A DNA stretch of 64,000 nucleotides from Burkholderia metallica (GTDB taxonomy: Bacteria > Pseudomonadota > Gammaproteobacteria > Burkholderiales > Burkholderiaceae). The DNA lies in the NCBI RefSeq assembly GCF_902832845.1, contig NZ_CADFDB010000008.1, positions 310,001-374,000 on the forward strand, written 5' to 3'. Numbering within the stretch: position 1 is the first letter of the stretch; the number at the start of each line of letters is the position of its first letter. The notes below the pieces were generated by a model that did no database searches, was not told the origin of the DNA, and saw only the letters and a list, made by a program, of their open reading frames with translations. Shown here piece by piece: positions 8,276 to 16,714 of the stretch. The translations under genes and the position numbers were made by a program.

Positions 8276-9025
8276 TTACGCGCGGCAGATCGCGATGATC
8301 TCCGCGCTGGTCGCGTCGTCGAACGGTGCGTGCTGCCAGTCGCCGTACCAGTCGGCCGACGAGAATCCGGCTGCGCTCACGCGCGCCCGCAGTTCGGGTT
8401 GCGCGATGAAGCGCAGCCGGCTCGTGTTCGTCAGCACCGTATCGTCGCGGCGGAAACGGTAGTGCGTATCGAACGTCACGATCGCGTCGGCGACGGACCG
8501 CACCGCATGATGAAGATCGATGATGCCCGTTTCGCGCGACGCGACGCTGCGTGCCGAATGTTCGGGCGTCCACGCGCGCCACGGCGCGACGCGCGGGTTG
8601 CGGGTGTCGAACAGGAAGCGGCCGCCGTCGGCGAGCACGCGGCGCACGTCGCGCAGCGTCGTGTCGATCGCGTTGTCGGTCAGCAGGCACTGGAACGCAT
8701 GCCCGGTCATCGCCACTGCATCGAACGGCGCGCCGGGCGGCAGGCCGTCGAGCCCGCAGGCGAGCCAGTGCACGGTGTCGGCGCCTGGCTGGCGACGCGC
8801 GTATTCGATCATCGCCGGTGCGGGATCGATCGCGACGACCTCGTGCCCGGCCGCCGCGAGCCGGCGCGCGAACGTGCCGGTGCCGCAGCCGAGATCGAGA
8901 ACGCGTTGCCGCGCGGCGCCGATCGCGGACGCGTAGAACCTGAAATCCTGATCGCCCGCGTTGAACAGGTCGTACACCGCGACGAGGCGCGGGTCGGTAT
9001 AGAGGGTTTCGCCGGCGGACGTCAT
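8276..9025 (-). CDS. Class I SAM-dependent methyltransferase
   Basis: 249 aa with a Rossmann methyltransferase domain: motif I VLDLGCGTGTFARRLAAAG near residues 40-58, the acidic loop VVAIDPAPAMIEYAR, and motif IV/post-motif GAPFDAVAMTGHAFQCL. The C-terminal half has the beta-rich RFRRDDTVLTNTSRLRF pattern seen in UbiE/YcgJ-like small-molecule methyltransferases. Substrate unknown. It begins 13 bases after the stop of the LysE-type exporter on the same strand, so the two are probably cotranscribed, which might couple modification and export of a small molecule. Confidence 0.8.
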   Translation of the reverse strand: MTSAGETLYTDPRLVAVYDLFNAGDQDFRFYASAIGAARQRVLDLGCGTGTFARRLAAAGHEVVAIDPAPAMIEYARRQPGADTVHWLACGLDGLPPGAPFDAVAMTGHAFQCLLTDNAIDTTLRDVRRVLADGGRFLFDTRNPRVAPWRAWTPEHSARSVASRETGIIDLHHAVRSVADAIVTFDTHYRFRRDDTVLTNTSRLRFIAQPELRARVSAAGFSSADWYGDWQHAPFDDATSAEIIAICRA

Positions 9026-9038
9026 GCGGCCGCGCGCG

Positions 9039-9665
9039 TCAGCGCTGCTGCACGGCCACGCGCAGCCCGAGCGCGATGAAGATCGAGCCGATGATCTTCC
9101 CCTGCCAGCGCGTGAGCCACGTGAGCCGCTTCACGATGCGGCCGAGCGGGCGGATCGAGCACGCGATCAGCGTGGTGTAGAGCGAGCTGAGCACGACGAA
9201 GATCAGCCCGAGCACCGCGAACTGCACGAACGTCGAGCCGCGTTCCGGATGCACGAATTGCGGCATGAACGCGAGGAAGAACAGCGCGGTCTTCGGATTC
9301 AGCACTTCGGCGGGAATCGCCTGCAGGTACGCGTTGAGCGGCGTGACGGCGGATACCTGCGGCAGCGACGGATCGGACGCCTTCTCCAGCAGCGCGCGCA
9401 CGCCGAGATAGATCAGGTATGCGGCGCCGACCAGCTTGACGACGTTGAACGCGAGCGCCGACGTCATCAGCAGCGCGGACAGCCCGACGGCCGCGAACAG
9501 CGTATGCACGAAGTCGCCGCTGGCGACGCCGAGGCCGGTCAGGATGCCGGTCTTGCGGCCGCCCTGCACGGTGCGGCTCAGCACGAGCAGCACGGCGGGG
9601 CCGGGAATCAGGAACAGGCCCAGGACGACGGCCGTGAAGGTGGTCAGGGTGGTCAGGTCGAACAT
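9039..9665 (-). CDS. LysE/RhtB family exporter
   Basis: 208 aa inner-membrane protein with about six hydrophobic segments. The N-terminus carries the family signature FLIPGPAVLLVLSRTVQGGRKTG, and TGLGVASGDFVHTLFAAVGLSALL follows, as in RhtB/RhtC amino-acid and homoserine-lactone exporters. GGAGCC precedes the ATG. The exported compound cannot be assigned. It is divergent from the AraC gene (173-base gap), whose product may regulate it, and is followed by a methyltransferase gene. Confidence 0.85.
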   Translation of the reverse strand: MFDLTTLTTFTAVVLGLFLIPGPAVLLVLSRTVQGGRKTGILTGLGVASGDFVHTLFAAVGLSALLMTSALAFNVVKLVGAAYLIYLGVRALLEKASDPSLPQVSAVTPLNAYLQAIPAEVLNPKTALFFLAFMPQFVHPERGSTFVQFAVLGLIFVVLSSLYTTLIACSIRPLGRIVKRLTWLTRWQGKIIGSIFIALGLRVAVQQR

Positions 9666-9838
9666 GGCGGCTCCGGCAGGTGGGCGCAGCGGCGGGGGAT
9701 CGGGGCATTGTATTCGCTTCGGCGCGCGCCCGCAGACGCGGCTTCGGCAGCCGCCCGGCCGCGCCGGCGCCTTTCTGGTATAAGCACGAAAGGACGCGCG
9801 GGCCCGGCGTCCGGTTTTTCTCCATCGTTCACCGTTTC

Positions 9839-10639
9839 ATGCGCACGCTTCCATCGATCACCGATCCCGCAGCGGACGACGAAGTCTTCCACGTGCCGCG
9901 TCCGCTCGTCGTGTTCGGCGGCTCGGTCGTCGAGCCCGAATGGAGGCTGGAGCGGCACAGCCATCCGCAGGCGCAGTTGCTCTACACGCTGAGCGGCGTC
10001 GTCTATTGCGAGATCGAAGGCGGCGTGTGGAGTGCGCCGCCGCAATGCACGGTATGGATTCCGGGCGGCGTCGCGCATGCGGCGCGCGGCTCGGCCGGCG
10101 CGACGTTCTATGCGGTGCTGGTCGAGCCGGCCGCCGCGCTCGACCTGCCCGCGCGCTGCTGCACGCTGTCGGTGTCGCCGCTGCTGCGCGAACTGCTGCT
10201 GAAGGCGGCGAGCTTTCCGAACCTGTACGACGTCGACGGGCCGCAGGGGCGGCTGATGGCGACGCTGCTCGACGAACTCGTCGCGGCGCCGGTCGAGGAT
10301 CTGTACCTGCCGATGCCGGCCGACCGCCGGCTGCGCAAGCTGATCGATCATCTGCTCTACTGTCCGGCCGACAAGTCGTCGCTGCCCGAACTCGCGCGAC
10401 GCGCGGGCGTCAGCGAGCGCAGCCTGACGCGGCTCGCGGCGAAGGAGCTCGGAATGAGCCTCGGCGACTGGCGTCGGCGGCTGCACGTCGCGCTGTCGCT
10501 GCGGATGCTGACCACCGGCCGCCGCGTGCACCAGATCGCGATCGACCTCGGCTACGAGAGCGCGAGCAGCTTCGTGACGATGTTCCGCAAGGCGACCGGC
10601 AAGTCGCCGACGCAATTCCTGACCGACCGGCAGCGCTGA
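9839..10639 (+). CDS. AraC family transcriptional regulator
   Basis: 266 aa from MRTLPSITDP; upstream in-frame starts would add low-complexity residues. The N-terminal half is a cupin-type ligand domain (ERHSHPQAQLLYTLSGVVYCEIEGG, then WIPGGVAHAARG). The C-terminal half has the two AraC helix-turn-helices: LPELARRAGVSERSLTRLAAKELG and HQIAIDLGYESASSFVTMFRKATGKSPTQF, the last being the family hallmark. It lies divergently from the LysE exporter gene and is a plausible activator of it. No effector can be deduced. Confidence 0.85.
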   Translation: MRTLPSITDPAADDEVFHVPRPLVVFGGSVVEPEWRLERHSHPQAQLLYTLSGVVYCEIEGGVWSAPPQCTVWIPGGVAHAARGSAGATFYAVLVEPAAALDLPARCCTLSVSPLLRELLLKAASFPNLYDVDGPQGRLMATLLDELVAAPVEDLYLPMPADRRLRKLIDHLLYCPADKSSLPELARRAGVSERSLTRLAAKELGMSLGDWRRRLHVALSLRMLTTGRRVHQIAIDLGYESASSFVTMFRKATGKSPTQFLTDRQR

Positions 10640-10732
10640 ACGGCGCGATCCGCGCCGCTCGCATGCAATTGGCCGGATCGAGCAAGCAGTTGGCCGGCAC
10701 GATAAATGACGCGATCGACCTTGACCCATAAA

Positions 10733-10749
10733 ATGAGAATCGTTCTCAT
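10733..10749. promoter_or_regulatory. Fur-box-like palindrome
   Basis: ATGAGAA and TTCTCAT form a perfect inverted repeat separated by TCG. This TGAGAAT/ATTCTCA type of palindrome matches the known form of Fur operators in beta-proteobacteria (7-1-7 arrangement). It ends 12 bases before the ATG of the 139-aa gene, overlapping the expected promoter, which suggests iron-dependent repression of that gene. Confidence 0.7.
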
Positions 10750-10761
10750 CTGGAGGCCGAC

Positions 10762-11181
10762 ATGCAGATCATCACGACCGAATTCCCGTTTGTCTGGTTG
10801 CGTTACACCGGTTCGACGCACACCGAGCCCGCCCGCCTGATCGCCGAACTCGATGCGTTGCTCGCGCGTCGCGAACCGTTCGTTCTGCTGACGGACGATG
10901 CGCCGTCCGGCGACGATCGCGGCGGCGACGATCACGAGATGCGCAAGCAGCTCGCGAAATGGAGCAAGGCCAACCGTGCGCAGTCGCGCGAATGGATCCC
11001 CGCGATGATCGCGATCGAGCCCGATGCGTCGCGGCGCGTGGCGCTCGACGCTTTTTCGGGCGCGTTCGAGAAAGTGTGGGGCTATCCGCTGAATGCGGCG
11101 GCAACCCGCGACGACGCGCTTGCGCTCGCGCAGCGGCTGCTCGACGAACCGGCGCGCGGCGCCGCGGCGGCGAACGGCTGA
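10762..11181 (+). CDS. Unknown protein, probably iron-regulated
   Basis: 139 aa, cytosolic, no signal peptide or membrane helix. The arrangement (ITTEFPFVWLRYTGSTHTEPARLIAELDALLARREPFVLLTDD, then paired charged helices around KQLAKWSKANRAQSREW and a closing GFxKxWGYP-like segment) suggests a small alpha/beta protein; I do not recognise an enzyme motif. TGGAGG precedes the ATG. The adjacent Fur-type palindrome implies expression under iron limitation. No siderophore or receptor gene is next to it, so its partner system must be elsewhere or it acts alone. Confidence 0.7.
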   Translation: MQIITTEFPFVWLRYTGSTHTEPARLIAELDALLARREPFVLLTDDAPSGDDRGGDDHEMRKQLAKWSKANRAQSREWIPAMIAIEPDASRRVALDAFSGAFEKVWGYPLNAAATRDDALALAQRLLDEPARGAAAANG

Positions 11182-11276
11182 ACCGTCGGCCGCGCCGGCG
11201 GCGCGGCGTTTCTCGATACGCATGCACGGTGCGCGAGCGGGCGCCGCGGCATGCGGCAAACCTGCAGGGGTGTGCG

Positions 11277-11396
11277 GTGGACAATCCGATCCGCGCGATG
11301 CGCATCTTCACGCGCATCGTCGAAATGAACAGCTTCACGCGCGCGGCGCAGGTGCTCGGCATTTCGCGCGCCACCGCGACGCGAACCGTGCAGGAG
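11277..11396 (+). pseudogene. LysR family regulator, N-terminal fragment
   Basis: From a GTG start this frame reads the first 40 residues of a LysR regulator: DNPIRAMRIFTRIVEMNSF, then TRAAQVLGISRATATRTVQE, that is helix 1 and most of the helix-turn-helix. At VQE the match stops and the frame continues into antisense hipA sequence. All of the effector domain (about 260 residues) is missing, so the product cannot function as a LysR protein. The break coincides with the end of the hipA remnant from the other side, marking a deletion junction at about 11388-11399. Confidence 0.75.
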
Positions 11397-11456
11397 TCCG
11401 ATCTTTCGCGGTTCGGGCAAGCCGTCCCAATCCGCGTAGACGCCGATCGTCGTCAT
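11388..11456 (-). pseudogene. hipA toxin kinase, N-terminal fragment
   Basis: On the minus strand, starting at an ATG that overlaps the hipB stop codon (ATGA-type overlap), are about 23 residues typical of HipA-like kinases: [13 protein letters not shown], then PEPRKIGLLH. Beyond LLH the frame enters LysR sequence. HipA kinases are about 400-440 aa, so the toxin is essentially gone. The nine bases GTGCAGGAG at 11388-11396 can be read as LysR VQE on one strand and HipA LLH on the other, consistent with a junction at short microhomology. Confidence 0.7.
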
Positions 11457-11965
11457 TTCCCTCGATGCTCCCCATGCCGTTTTCTTGCCGGCTTCAGCAA
11501 CGCGACCAGATCGGCTGCCGTCGTGCCGCGAGCATCGCCGGGTTCGGTGGTTCCGGCTGCCGGCGTGCCTGCTCCGGCCGCTTTCGTGGCGGCCGGCGCG
11601 CTTGCGCGCATGCGCCGGCCGGGTGTGGACGATGTGGCGGCGGAGAGGGCCGGCGCGGTGCGTCGGGCGGATCGTGGTTTGACGAGGCGGGCGTCCTGAA
11701 GCCGGCGGCCGAATTCGTCCGCGGCGGCCAGCTTTTCCAGATCGCCCTGGAGCCCCAGCACCTGCATGACGGACAGATAGGCGCCGATGGTGACGCCCGA
11801 TCCGCCGGCTTCCAGCGAACGAAGCGTCATCGGCGACATGCCGGCGCGTTCCGCAACCTGCTTGGCCGTCAGCTTCCGGCGCAGGCGAGCAAGCTTCAGC
11901 CGCTCGCCGAATTCGGCGAGTAGCTGGGTCGATGCCGGCAGGAGCGGGGCTGTCTTTTGTGCCAT
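11453..11965 (-). CDS. HipB-like HTH (XRE) antitoxin/regulator, orphan
   Basis: 170 aa. Residues about 15-75 form an XRE helix-turn-helix: [24 protein letters not shown], then [19 protein letters not shown], and [17 protein letters not shown], the arrangement of HipB-like regulators encoded before hipA. The second half is Ala/Thr/Pro-rich and probably disordered. In intact loci it neutralises the HipA kinase and represses the operon. Here the downstream toxin survives only as a stub, so the protein can at most act as an autoregulated DNA-binding protein. Inverted repeats upstream (11969-12078) are probable operators. Confidence 0.75.
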   Translation of the reverse strand: MAQKTAPLLPASTQLLAEFGERLKLARLRRKLTAKQVAERAGMSPMTLRSLEAGGSGVTIGAYLSVMQVLGLQGDLEKLAAADEFGRRLQDARLVKPRSARRTAPALSAATSSTPGRRMRASAPAATKAAGAGTPAAGTTEPGDARGTTAADLVALLKPARKRHGEHRGK

Positions 11966-11968
11966 GAG

Positions 11969-12078
11969 GCTAATATTTCAATGTTTTGCCAACGAAGATG
12001 CCAAAATATTAGCGTAATCGATGCGAGGCGTGAGCGACTTTGGGTCCGGTTGGCAAGTGAGAATGTAAATATTTTGGC
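11969..12078. promoter_or_regulatory. hipB operator/promoter region with two inverted repeat pairs
   Basis: AT-rich DNA directly before hipB. GCTAATATTT (11969-11978) pairs with AAATATTAGC (12004-12013), and GCCAAAATATT (12000-12010) pairs with AATATTTTGGC (12068-12078). Spaced palindromes upstream of hipB are the known operator layout in hip loci, where HipB dimers loop or coat the promoter. That these are bound by this HipB is inference. Confidence 0.6.
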
Positions 12079-12211
12079 TATTTTTAGGAAATTTAGCCAA
12101 AGTAATGTCATTTTTGACGGCCATCCCTCCGTGCGCAACGCGATTCGGCGGCCGGATATCGTCTGGCCGGCTGCGCGCAACGATCGCGGCTTGCGCGATC
12201 CAGACCGTTTC

Positions 12212-13132
12212 CTACACGGCCCTCAACCGCCCCAATTCGTCCGCCAGAAAGTCGACGAACGCGCGAATCCGCGCGGACATCTGGTGACGCTGTGCATACA
12301 CCGCATAGATGTCCGCGCTCGGCGTTTCGTGGTCGGGCAGCACGACGACGAGGCGACCGTCGGCGAGATAGTCGCGGAGGTCCCATTCGGCGCGCATCAG
12401 GATCCCGTGCCCGTCGAGCGCCCACTTCACGGCGATCTCGCCGTCGTTCGTCGTCAGGTTGCCGTTGATCCGCACGGCTTCCGTGTTGCGTGCCGCGCCG
12501 CGGCCGCTGGTCAGGCGCCAGATCCCGTAACCTTCGTCGCCTTGCCGGATGCCGATGCAGTTGTGCCGCGCCAGGTCGTGCGGCGTGGCGGGCATCCCGT
12601 GCCGCGCGAGATACGCGGGCGCCGCGCACAGCAGCCGGCGGTTCGGCGCGAGCCGCCGCGCGACGACGCGCGTGTCGGGCGGCTCGCCGAAGCGGATGCA
12701 CACATCGAACGCGTCGTCGGTGAGCGGCGGCGGCATGACCGACAACTGCAGTTGCACCGACACCTCCGGATAGCGCGCGACGAAGCGCGAGATCGCGGGG
12801 CCGACGTGGCTGCGCCCGAAACCGAGCGTCGCGTTCACGCGCAGCAGCCCCTTCGGCCGCTGCTTCGCGCTGCCGAGCAACTCGCCGAGTTCGTCCATCT
12901 GGTCGAGGATCCGGCGCGCGTAGTCGAGATACACGTCGCCTTCGGGCGTCAGCATCATCCGTCGCGTCGTGCGGTTGACGAGCGTCACGCCCGCGCGCCG
13001 CTCCATCTGCGTGAGCCGCTTGCTGACGGCTGCCGCGGTCAACCCGAGTTCGCGCGCGGCCGCGCTCAGGCTGCCCGATGCGGCCAGCGTCGAGAAGAAG
13101 CCGAGATCGGCCGGCTGGACGGTATCCACCAT
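12212..13132 (-). CDS. LysR family transcriptional regulator
   Basis: 306 aa. The N-terminal winged helix reads DLGFFSTLAASGSLSAAARELGLTAAAVSKRLTQMERRAGVTLVNRTTRRMMLTPEG, a complete LysR DNA-binding domain; the C-terminal two-lobed effector domain follows (GLLRVNATLGFGRSHVGPAISRF onward). It is divergent from the tartrate dehydrogenase gene with 108 bases between starts, the classic arrangement for a LysR activator and its target, so it probably controls ttuC and the MFS gene in response to tartrate, malate or a related diacid. Confidence 0.85.
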   Translation of the reverse strand: MVDTVQPADLGFFSTLAASGSLSAAARELGLTAAAVSKRLTQMERRAGVTLVNRTTRRMMLTPEGDVYLDYARRILDQMDELGELLGSAKQRPKGLLRVNATLGFGRSHVGPAISRFVARYPEVSVQLQLSVMPPPLTDDAFDVCIRFGEPPDTRVVARRLAPNRRLLCAAPAYLARHGMPATPHDLARHNCIGIRQGDEGYGIWRLTSGRGAARNTEAVRINGNLTTNDGEIAVKWALDGHGILMRAEWDLRDYLADGRLVVVLPDHETPSADIYAVYAQRHQMSARIRAFVDFLADELGRLRAV

Positions 13133-13240
13133 GACGGGATTCGTGAATCGAAGTTAAAGATGCCTTGATTCTAGCGCCGGTTCCTGCACTCCTGGTTCGG
13201 TAAAGTGCGTTCACGCTCACGATCAATCGAGGATGTCCGC

Positions 13241-14323
13241 ATGAAGACCTACCGTATCGCAACGATTCCGGGCGACGGCATCGGCAAGGAAGTGGTGCCG
13301 GCCGGCAAGCAGGTGCTGGAAGCGCTGGCCCGCGGCAGCGACCGCTTCGCGTTCGAGTTCGAGGATTTCGACTGGGGCGCCGATTATTACCGCCAGCACG
13401 GCGCGATGATGCCGGCCGACGGCCTCGACGCGCTACGCGGCAAGGACGCGATCCTGTTCGGCTCGGCGGGCGACCCCGACGTGCCCGACCATGTGACGCT
13501 GTGGGGGCTGCGCCTGAAGATCTGCCAGGGCTTCGACCAATACGCGAACGTGCGCCCGACGCGCATCCTGCCCGGCATCGACGCGCCGCTGAAGCGCTGC
13601 GGGCCGGACGACCTGAACTGGGTCATCGTCCGCGAGAACTCCGAAGGCGAATACGCGGGCGTCGGCGGCCGCGTGCACCAGGGCCATCCGATCGAGGCCG
13701 CGACCGACGTGTCGATCCTCACGCGCGCCGGCGTGGAACGCATCATGCGCTTCGCGTTCCGGCTCGCGCAGTCGCGCCCGCGCAAGCTGCTGACCGTGGT
13801 CACGAAGAGCAACGCGCAGCGGCACGCGATGGTGATGTGGGACGAGATCGCGAAGCAGGTCGCGCAGGAATTCCCGGACGTCACGTGGGACAAGGAACTC
13901 GTCGACGCGGCGACCGCGCGCATGGTCAACCGGCCGGCGTCGCTCGACACGATCGTCGCGACCAACCTGCATGCCGACATCCTCAGCGATCTCGCGGCCG
14001 CGCTCGCCGGCAGCCTCGGTATCGCGCCGACCGGCAACATCGATCCCGAGCGTCGTTATCCGTCGATGTTCGAGCCGATCCACGGTTCCGCGTTCGACAT
14101 CATGGGCAAGGGGCTCGCGAATCCGGTCGGCACGTTCTGGTCGGTCGTGATGTTGCTCGAGCATCTCGGCGAGACGGACGCTGCCGCGCGCGTGATGCAG
14201 GCGATCGAGGCCGTGACGGCCGACCCGTCGCTGCATACGCGCGACCTCGGCGGCAGCGCGACGACCGCGCAGGTGACGGCGGCCGTGTGCGAGCGCGTCG
14301 CAAACGCGGCGGTTGCGGCCTGA
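13241..14323 (+). CDS. Tartrate/D-malate dehydrogenase (decarboxylating), isocitrate dehydrogenase family
   Basis: 360 aa from MKTYRIATIPGDGIGKEVVPAG, preceded by GAGG. The enzyme belongs to the NAD-dependent beta-decarboxylating dehydrogenases: substrate loop NSEGEYAGVGGRVHQG, catalytic region TKSNAQRHAMVMWDE, metal-binding LHADILSDLAAALAGSLGIAPTGNID, and the cofactor segment EPIHGSAFDIMGKGLANPVGT. Members of the TtuC/DmlA group oxidise L-tartrate, meso-tartrate or D-malate. LeuB and IDH are less likely because of the tartrate-type substrate loop. The divergent LysR gene and the downstream ACS-type MFS carrier support use of an external C4 hydroxy-diacid. Confidence 0.87.
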   Translation: MKTYRIATIPGDGIGKEVVPAGKQVLEALARGSDRFAFEFEDFDWGADYYRQHGAMMPADGLDALRGKDAILFGSAGDPDVPDHVTLWGLRLKICQGFDQYANVRPTRILPGIDAPLKRCGPDDLNWVIVRENSEGEYAGVGGRVHQGHPIEAATDVSILTRAGVERIMRFAFRLAQSRPRKLLTVVTKSNAQRHAMVMWDEIAKQVAQEFPDVTWDKELVDAATARMVNRPASLDTIVATNLHADILSDLAAALAGSLGIAPTGNIDPERRYPSMFEPIHGSAFDIMGKGLANPVGTFWSVVMLLEHLGETDAAARVMQAIEAVTADPSLHTRDLGGSATTAQVTAAVCERVANAAVAA

Positions 14324-14533
14324 CGATCAACGCGACGCTACGCATGCGGGCCGCAACGTAGGCGGCGTGTGTGCGCAACCGGTAGCCGGGCGCCGCCCGT
14401 TCATCGTCCCCGCGGTTTTTGATGCCCGCGACTCGCGCGTCCGACGCGAGCCGGGTGCCGGCGCGCGCGCTTCGTCGCGGCGCCGGCGAGTATTCACCGG
14501 CAGAGCACGGCTCGACCTCGAAGGAGGAGACAC

Positions 14534-15844
14534 ATGCAAGCGGATCTGGAAACACGCGTCGCGCGGAAACTGATGTGGCGGATCATTCCGTTCGTGATGC
14601 TGCTTTACTTCGTCAGCTTTCTCGATCGCGTCAACGTCGGCTTTGCCGCGATGACGATGAACAAGGCGATCGGCCTGTCGCCGACCGCGTTCGGGTTCGG
14701 CGGCGGCCTGTTCTTCATCGGCTACTTCCTGTTCGAAGTGCCGTCCAACCTGATTCTCCATCGCGTCGGCGCGCGCATCTGGATCGCGCGGGTGATGATC
14801 ACGTGGGGCCTCGTGTCGGCCGTATCCGCGTTCGCGGCCGGGCCGACGAGCTTCTACGTGCTGCGCTTCCTGCTCGGCGTGGCCGAAGCCGGGTTCTTCC
14901 CCGGCGTCATCCTGTACCTGAGCCTGTGGTTCCCCGCGAAGCAGCGCGCGGTGGCCGCCGCGTGGTTCATGGCGGCCGCGCCGATCTCGACCGCGATCGG
15001 TTCGCCGCTGTCGGGCGCGATCATGCAGATGCCGCCGCTGTTCGGGCTCGCCGACTGGCAGATGCTGTACATCGTCGAAGCGCTGCCGGCGGTCGTGCTC
15101 GGCTTCGTCGTGCTGAAGTGCCTGACCGATTCGCCGTCGAAGGCCGTGTGGCTGCAGCCGGACGAGCGCGACTGGCTGATCGCGAAGCTGAAGGCCGAAG
15201 CCGACGTGCGCCACACGCATGCCGGGCACACGGCCGGCGCGTGGCAGGCGTTGCGCGATCCGCGCGTGCTGGCGCTCGCGCTGATCTATTTCGGCACGTC
15301 GGCCGGGCTCTACACGCTCGGGCTGTGGGCGCCGCTGATGGTCAAGCAGTTCGGCTTCACCGCGCTGCAGACGGGCTTGCTGACCGGGATCCCGAGCATC
15401 GCCGCCGTCGTCGCGATGATCGTCTGGGCGCGGAATTCGGATCGCACCGGCGAGCGCACGTGGCACGTCGTGATTCCGTGCGTGCTCGCGTGCATCGGCT
15501 TCGTGTTCGCGGGGCAGGCGAGCACCGCGTTGCTGACCGTGCTCGCGCTGGTCGTCGTCAACATCGGGATCAGCGCCGCGAAGGCGCCGCTGTGGGCGAT
15601 GCCGAGCGCGTTCCTGTCGGGCGCCGGCGCGGCCGCGGGGATCGCGATGATCAACTCGATCGGCAATCTCGGCGGGTTCGTCGGGCCGTTCGCGATCGGC
15701 TGGCTGAAGAACGTGACGGGCGGGTATTCGGCGGGGCTCTATGTGGTGGCTGGCACGCTCGCGGTGTCGGCGGTCGTCACGCTGATGCTGAGCCGCAAGG
15801 GGGAGCGGGAAGCGGTCGCGCCGGGCGTGCGGCATCATTCGTGA
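14534..15844 (+). CDS. MFS transporter, anion:cation symporter family (tartrate-type)
   Basis: 436 aa, about 12 membrane helices, inner membrane. The N-terminus RKLMWRIIPFVMLLYFVSFLDRVNVGFA is the ACS-family signature shared by TtuB, phthalate and hexuronate carriers. AAGGAGGAGA sits directly before the ATG. It lies 210 bases after the dehydrogenase gene on the same strand; the gap has no clear terminator, so it may be in the same transcription unit. Together with the dehydrogenase this suggests tartrate or D-malate uptake, although the substrate is inferred from context only. Confidence 0.85.
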   Translation: MQADLETRVARKLMWRIIPFVMLLYFVSFLDRVNVGFAAMTMNKAIGLSPTAFGFGGGLFFIGYFLFEVPSNLILHRVGARIWIARVMITWGLVSAVSAFAAGPTSFYVLRFLLGVAEAGFFPGVILYLSLWFPAKQRAVAAAWFMAAAPISTAIGSPLSGAIMQMPPLFGLADWQMLYIVEALPAVVLGFVVLKCLTDSPSKAVWLQPDERDWLIAKLKAEADVRHTHAGHTAGAWQALRDPRVLALALIYFGTSAGLYTLGLWAPLMVKQFGFTALQTGLLTGIPSIAAVVAMIVWARNSDRTGERTWHVVIPCVLACIGFVFAGQASTALLTVLALVVVNIGISAAKAPLWAMPSAFLSGAGAAAGIAMINSIGNLGGFVGPFAIGWLKNVTGGYSAGLYVVAGTLAVSAVVTLMLSRKGEREAVAPGVRHHS

Positions 15845-15919
15845 GCGCGGTGTTTGCGCCGAAACGCCGGACAGACGCGCATCGCATGCCCGCCCGGCGC
15901 CATGTTGCGTTACGTGCGA

Positions 15920-16714
15920 TCAGCCATGCGTGAGCGTCAGCGCATAGAACTTCACGACGGTGCCCGGCGTCGTGAGCGGCGTGCCGGACACGGCCGTCTG
16001 GTCGTAGTCGCCCGCCTTGAAGTAGAAATTCTCGCCGTCGAAGCTCGAATCCATCGTGAAGGTCTTGGTCGTGCCGTTCGCGGTGACGGTGATCGTCGTG
16101 CCGCTCAGGCTCAGCGCGTAGCTGAACTTCTTTCCGACACCGACCGTCGTGATCGGCGTGGTCGTCGACTTGCCGCCCTGGTTGGTGCTTTCGAGCAGCA
16201 GCTGCACGACGCCGCCGGACGTGAACTGCAGCTCGCACAGCGGCTTGCTCGGGCCGGTGCCCTGGAAGATCTGGCCGATCGTCGTGTGATCGGGCACCTG
16301 CGTGACGGCCACCGTCGCATTCAGCCGGTTCGTGCCGGAGGTCGGCCAGGTCGCGTTCTCGCGCAGCTCGGTGCGCGGATGCAGCGAGCCGGACGTCGTC
16401 CAGCCCTGCGTCGGGTCCATCATCACCATCGAGCCGTCGCTGCCGTCCGTATAGAAATACGTCGGGTTCACGTAGCCGCCCGCGAGCGACGAGCCGCTCA
16501 CCGTGTCGACCTTGCCGGACGAGCCGGTCGGCAACTGCAGCGTGAACGGTGCGAGGTTGAAGTTCGAGCCGGGCGGATTCGACGGGCTGAGCGCCATCGC
16601 GGTGGCCTGCTGGCGGGCGGCGGCGGCCGGGCTGGCCGGATCGTCGCCGCCGCACGCGGACAGGCACGCAACGGACAGAACGGCGATGACGCACGGGATG
16701 ATCCTGTTCTTCAT
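15920..16714 (-). CDS. Family 7 polysaccharide lyase-like lipoprotein
   Basis: 264 aa. Signal peptide with a lipobox LSAC (Cys about 20), so a membrane-anchored lipoprotein. The mature part is a PL7/alginate_lyase2 jelly roll: FTLQLPTG start, RTELRE strand with the catalytic Arg, the QI motif, and YFKAGDYDQ with the catalytic Tyr and stabilising Gln. PL7 enzymes normally have QIH or QVH; here the segment reads TIGQIFQG, so Phe occupies the usual His position. This could abolish or alter beta-elimination, or indicate a different uronic-acid substrate. Burkholderia rarely make alginate, so the target is unclear. Stands alone, convergent with the MFS gene. Confidence 0.75.
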   Translation of the reverse strand: MKNRIIPCVIAVLSVACLSACGGDDPASPAAAARQQATAMALSPSNPPGSNFNLAPFTLQLPTGSSGKVDTVSGSSLAGGYVNPTYFYTDGSDGSMVMMDPTQGWTTSGSLHPRTELRENATWPTSGTNRLNATVAVTQVPDHTTIGQIFQGTGPSKPLCELQFTSGGVVQLLLESTNQGGKSTTTPITTVGVGKKFSYALSLSGTTITVTANGTTKTFTMDSSFDGENFYFKAGDYDQTAVSGTPLTTPGTVVKFYALTLTHG

